Origin: Microbotryum silenes-acaulis
Taxonomy: Eukaryota; Basidiomycota; Microbotryomycetes; Microbotryales; Microbotryaceae
Direction: 5' to 3'
Length of the DNA stretch: 64,000 bases
Assembly (NCBI GenBank): GCA_003665825.1
Contig: QPFY01000012.1
Location: forward strand, 620,001 to 684,000
Positions 59,524-64,000 of this stretch are shown one piece after another. Each line of letters starts with the position of its first letter. The first letter of the stretch is position 1. The position numbers and the translations under genes are program-made. The notes beneath the pieces are model-generated. The model was given only the letters and a program-made list of their open reading frames with translations. It was not told the DNA's origin and searched no databases.

Positions 59524-61449
59524 TCACTGCGAGTTGTCTGCGCAGCTGAAAACGGTCAAGGTCTTGCCCGCATAATCATCGACGATAGACTTGATGGACG
59601 CGTATGATCTGTGATGTTAGATAAGGCAGTAAAATCTTTGCCAAATGGAAAATCATGAGGGAGGGTCAATCAATGCCGAGGCTTACCCTGCAATCGTGAT
59701 GAACGTCCCGGCGGCGATCAAGTACACGTTCCACGCCACCAGCACTCTGAACCTCCAGGATTTGTCCTCGTGTTGAAGTCCAAAATTGTCGTAAAACCAC
59801 ATAGCACCCATAACGTGCATATTCATCAAGCTGCCAAAGAGTGCTCCGATCAATCCGATCAGCCCACCAAAGACGGGGATCGCCTCGGCGACGAAAAAGG
59901 CGAACGTGACGCAGCCGAGCACGAGTGAGAGCCAGGTAATCCAGTGAGTTGAGCTATTTGAGTTCAGATGTGGACCGCCTCGTAGCGCGCGAACGAAAAA
60001 GTATTTTGCCGTCAGATGGAGGTAGATGCCGGATCTGCGGGGTGCCGACGGGTCAGTAGCTGCAAAGCCAGTGCGAGCAAAAACTGCAAACAGTGGCGAG
60101 ACGAACCCTATGATGAGCGAGGGTAGAGCAAGACCGTAGCAAACCTTCTTCATCACTGCTCCCGCGGACCCCAAAGCAGGGGATTCAACGTATTGGCCGC
60201 AGAAGAACCAGACGATCACTCCAAGGAGGATGAACACGGTCGTTATGACGCTCTGACACAGGGCGATAGTCTTGGGGAAATCCTTGGGCTCACGCATCTC
60301 GGAGAAGACGGTGAAGTACGCTGGCGTCCCACTGAAGGCAAAGACGAGGGTACCAATCGAACTTGATGCATCGGCGAATGATGGGTTGCCGAAAAGACGA
60401 AGATTTTTGCTCCATGGTCCGGTCGGAGGTGCTGCGGCAGGCCTAACTTCGACGCCGACAGCGATGGCAAGCGTGAAGAGCGCAGATAGTACCGAAGCCA
60501 ACCCGACCCAACTGAGGAATGAAAGCTTGTCGATGGTGCGGATGCTCGCGAGAATGTAGACGATGACGCCCCCCACGACGACGAAACCGACGGTGCACGC
60601 TCCGTGGCTTGAGAGCGCATTGAAAGCGATGGAGATGCTGAGTAAACCAGAGGCGCAAACACACAGCATGACTGCAGGCGGTAGCAACATGTTCAGAATA
60701 CAGAACTATTAAGGTGGCCTTGCTGGAACATGGTCACTCACAGAGTGAACACATAATCCCAAGGGCTTCTCGTCCGACCCGGCCGCCGAGCACGAAACCG
60801 GCGTCCGCGATTGAGTGGCATTCAGGGTGACGCTGCTTGAATCTAGACGGTGTGCCATGTTCTCAGTGCGCACGAGCAGCTATTTGTTTGAGCGAGGACA
60901 TGGTATAAGTATACGCACACTCCTACCACGTAGGCGCTCCAAGTGGCCATCACACCAAGGATGATGATGAGAAAAAGACCGGGGAACAGTCCGACCGTCG
61001 ACATTACTTGAGGTATCCCTGCGTTTTTACGAGAAGGGAAGGTCGTGCATCAGTACCCTTCAGCGACCGATATGCACATAAAGAGCATACTGATTGACTC
61101 ACCCAAGACCCCGAGCCCGATCTGCGCTTTCCTGCATTCGCTCGTGTGGTCAGGTGAGTGGATTTTCGGAGGGGCACTCTCGGCGGAAAGCCCATTCACA
61201 TCAAAAAGACAGCTGCCCTGATCCATCCGACGTTGAGGTAACTGCAAACGGTAAAAATAAATAAGTGTCTTAATTGGCTTCCATCCCGTTTTTTTATTCA
61301 ACGCACTTAGGTCCGTCCGCGTTAACACCGAAGACGGCGTCACCGACCGTGCCCTGCGACTCCCTATTGTCCACCGTCACCGCTTCTAGTTCTTTCGAGT
61401 GACTAGTCTTGTCCTCAAGGTCGCTCTTCTCATTCGATATGGACTGCAT
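59524..61449 (-). CDS. AAAP-family amino-acid transporter C
   Basis: complement(join(59524..59608,59687..60034,60107..60671,60742..60842,60919..61018,61103..61131,61200..61241,61307..61449)), 470 aa. Same family as A and B. N-terminus MQSISNEKSDLEDKTSHS is hydrophilic; then GLGVLGIPQV, HPECHSIADAGFVLGG, FSGTPAYFTVFSEMREPKDFPKT and ending KTLTVFSCADNSQ. The intron between exons 6 and 7 (60035-60106) is a multiple of three without stops, so retention would insert 24 residues. Order and identical exon lengths indicate tandem duplication of one ancestor. Confidence 0.9.
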
Positions 61450-62259
61450 TGTGTGAGATTAGGTTGAGTAGCAGGTGAGGGCGCTTGGGAGGGGACGACG
61501 ATTCCGCCAAGTCTTGGCCGGGGGATGGGGAGCAAGGACAGGAAGCAAAGGGGAGAGGCCTGGGGCTTTCGACAATCGATCACGCAATCGTCCGAAAGGA
61601 GCGCAGAAAGCTAGGGTAATGGGCGGAGAAAGAGTCGACGTACTCCACCTCCGTACAAACTCCCGCGTGGTCCGTTCACCGATATATAAAATACCTCAGG
61701 AGAGCAAGGGCGACCAAGCTAAAGCATGGGCGTCTTTGTTGAGTCCGGCACACTTACATGTCCGACGCTTCTCGGCTTAGCCCGAAGCTCCGGACATCAG
61801 CGTGGGCCTTAGCGCAAGTCCTTGAATAGGGGACGCACTGCGTCAATCTTGGCCGGCTGCGACTTGGGGCGGAGGCCAAGCCACATTGCATTGCTCTATA
61901 CTGGGTCGTCGAGAGCAGCTAGCATCCCTCCATTTTTTTATCGAGACGTCGCAGGTACGCATCGAGACCGAACAGGCCATAATGTGACAGGGGATAGGTC
62001 TCCTAGATCACATGACCGAGTCACCGGGTGCGACCTCGGGCAATTATCTCGGCTGATCGTTTTGTATCAATTCGCCGCCGGGAACCGGGATTCTCGTGCA
62101 CTACTCCGAACGCTCGGATCCCGACTCGGAGGTACGTACACCACTTCTGAGTCGAACCGTTCTTCCGAAGCACGGAATCAAGCGGCTGACAGATATTAAT
62201 GCATACATAGCGAATACAGGAGTCGGTACAGTGAGGAACTACAACACTGATCGCCAGCC
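61450..62259. other. Intergenic region between transporter C and the kinase
   Basis: 810 bp. A TATATAAA-like sequence at 61684-61691 lies about 235 bp upstream of gene C and could be its TATA box. No gene was seen. Confidence 0.45.
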
Positions 62260-64000
62260 TCAGATCCCAACTAGGTAGCACGAGGGAAGGGTTGGTCAGC
62301 CCCATGCCAAACGAGCAAACTAGAAGCTTGTGACTCACGTTGTTCACGCAAGTTGAGGACCCATCTCATGTAGAGCATCTGCGCGATCGGCGATCGGGGC
62401 TCGTCGTCGTCCCTCTCGGCCGTCACTCGTGCTTCTCCATCTTCTGCCTCAACCTCACCCAAGGAGCCTGACGAGGTTGCGGCAGTCGTATCAGCTTCTA
62501 GGAATGTCGTATCGGCGTCACTTGTCACCATATCAGGTAATCGCGTGTTGACTCCTGAGCGATCTACAGCCGCGGCAAGCTCGGGAACGCTGGCAAGAAA
62601 AACGACGTCAGCACAGGAAGATCAATATTTGATACCCATTGTCGTAGCTTATCAACATCATACTCACCCCTGAATCGAATGTATAAGCTCCTGTACCAAT
62701 GACCAAGCTTCTGCCGTGCCCATCTGCTTGAAGCCCATCCTGATCGACTCGAGCCCCTGAACTTGCTTAGCCGACATCGGCCCAAGTGACTCGCGACGGC
62801 GATCCAGGATGGGATCGAGGATGATCCGACAAAACATATCTCCCTGAGCAGAAGTCAAGGTCTCGGACGAGCGAGAACGATCCACTTGGTTCGAGAAACG
62901 AAGATCGGGGGTGGTGTGAGTACTCGAGAGCGGAGAGGTCGAGGAAAAGATTGAACTGCGGATGGAGGAGTTTCTGGAGGCCGGAGAGTTGGATCGTGCA
63001 TCCCCGGTGCTCGGATTGTCGTGGTGTGCTTCGGTAGAGGCATCGGCAGATGAAGTAGATGCTTCCAGATCCGATTCTGTGTCCGTTCGCTTGGCAGGTC
63101 GTAAAGTGCGGTGCCTGTGACAAGCATGATTAGGAGATCAGTCTACGTTCAACGACAGGATTTCATGTGATGCCGAGGAATGCACTAACCCGCTACCCGG
63201 TGGTTTGGATCCTGCAGAGATTGGCGCATTCGCACTTCGTGATGCAGAATGGGGGTGATAGGGCAGGTCGGCCTCCGAAGCCTGAAACTCATCAGCGCTA
63301 CTTTGTGCAAGCAAGACGTCAAATGTCGGTTCTTGCAGGGACACGAGTTCGACATCTTGCGGCATGGGATACTGCTGGGAATGGACATCAGCCCAAGGAG
63401 TCAAGGGTACAGTATTTGGCAGCGGGGGCGACTCACCTGATTCCGCAGGCTGGTCAAATTGCGAGCATCCTCATCACCACCTGAACGATCTCGCAGCGTG
63501 TCAAACTCCCAAGCACTGATTACACTCGCATTGGCCACGTCGTTTTCCTCGTCCCCGTCCTTGCTCGGCTTGGCTTTCTTCGGTGTTTTGATCCGCCATG
63601 CCTGATACTTCTCGGTCAGTTCTGTCAACTGGGTCGTCCGCCTCGCATATTTGACAAATCGATGTTGTAACAGCTCTTTTACGGAAGGACGCTGAAGGGG
63701 TGATGGTGGAGCAACACACGTTAGCAAGCCTCTCATGGAAAGATCTGTCGACAATGGCGAAATGACAGACCTCTTTCGGATCTTTGATCAGACACAAAGC
63801 GACAAAGTCTTTGAAAGCATTCGAGAACGGGCCTTCGAGCAATGGCGGTCGGGCTTTGGGTATGAGGAATAGGACGCGCATGGGATGATACTCGGCCAAA
63901 GGGGGTTCGCCGAGGGCGAGCTCGATAGCGGTGATGCCGAGGGACCAAACATCGGCTTTGGCGTCATATCCGGCTTGTCGGATTACCTCTGGTGCCATCC
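62260..64000 (-). CDS. STE20/GCK-III-like protein kinase, C-terminal part
   Basis: Partial; the N-terminal half lies beyond 64000. Exons: 64000-63771, 63691-63437, 63374-63190, 63114-62668, 62589 to about 62271-62283, and possibly 62270-62260. The visible catalytic part has APEVIRQ (APE motif), [25 protein letters not shown] and [18 protein letters not shown], then [33 protein letters not shown]. That last stretch matches the post-catalytic segment of MST3/MST4, Sid1, Nak1 and Kic1-type germinal-centre kinases (polarity, septation). A Ser/Thr-rich linker and a short helical C-terminus follow. If the last intron is spliced (GTGAGT...ACCTAG) the protein ends NLREQLGI; if not, it ends about 22 residues later at 62271. 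Confidence 0.85.

Overview
The window looks like nuclear DNA of a fungus, most likely a basidiomycete and perhaps of the Pucciniomycotina/Microbotryomycetes type. The taxonomic guess is an inference. It rests on many short (50-100 bp) GT-AG introns, GC-rich codons, a fungal gene set (ALG9, LYC1-like acetyltransferase, sulfide:quinone oxidoreductase, ATG8, ERG26, AAAP amino-acid permeases, a GCK-III-like kinase) and Ty1/copia, LINE and KDZ elements. No bacterial-style operons, CRISPR arrays or rRNA genes were seen.

Layout. (1) 1-8.8 kb is a nest of transposons: a decayed LINE carrying a solo LTR, then a 2.24-kb-arm palindrome made of a KDZ transposase fragment fused to a copia gag/integrase fragment, then the 3' end of another copia element. 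(2) 8.8-15.3 kb holds a gene-poor stretch and an intact 5.0-kb Ty1/copia element (identical LTRs, 5-bp target duplication). (3) 15.3-27.7 kb is host DNA: an unknown gene, an F-box-like gene with a stop and a frameshift, a divergent LYC1-like/ALG9 pair, sulfide:quinone oxidoreductase, then a gene-poor stretch. (4) 27.7-36.6 kb is an inverted copy of block 1 that preserves more of the LINE 5' end (ORF1 and the ORF1/ORF2 overlap). Blocks 1 and 4 form a roughly 7.4-kb inverted duplication around about 20 kb of host DNA. (5) 36.6-47.4 kb carries a multi-exon minus-strand gene for a Fanzor protein (eukaryotic TnpB-like nuclease). A 23-bp tandem repeat lies beyond its 3' end, a tRNA-like Pol III unit lies antisense at its 5' side, and a second intact copia element sits inside its probable first exon. 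(6) 47.4-64 kb is ordinary host sequence: ATG8 and ERG26 in divergent orientation, an alpha/beta hydrolase, three tandem AAAP amino-acid transporter paralogues and the 3' half of a STE20/GCK-III-like kinase running off the right edge.

The exon models for LYC1-like, ALG9, SQR, ATG8, ERG26, the hydrolase and the three transporters were built by hand from splice signals. Phase closes exactly at every junction, and homologous exons of the transporters have identical lengths, which supports the models. The most unusual item is the Fanzor locus: RuvC-I Asp, the TS-K-x-C zinc finger and the terminal RD motif are all readable. Functional statements are family knowledge applied to sequence; no search was run.
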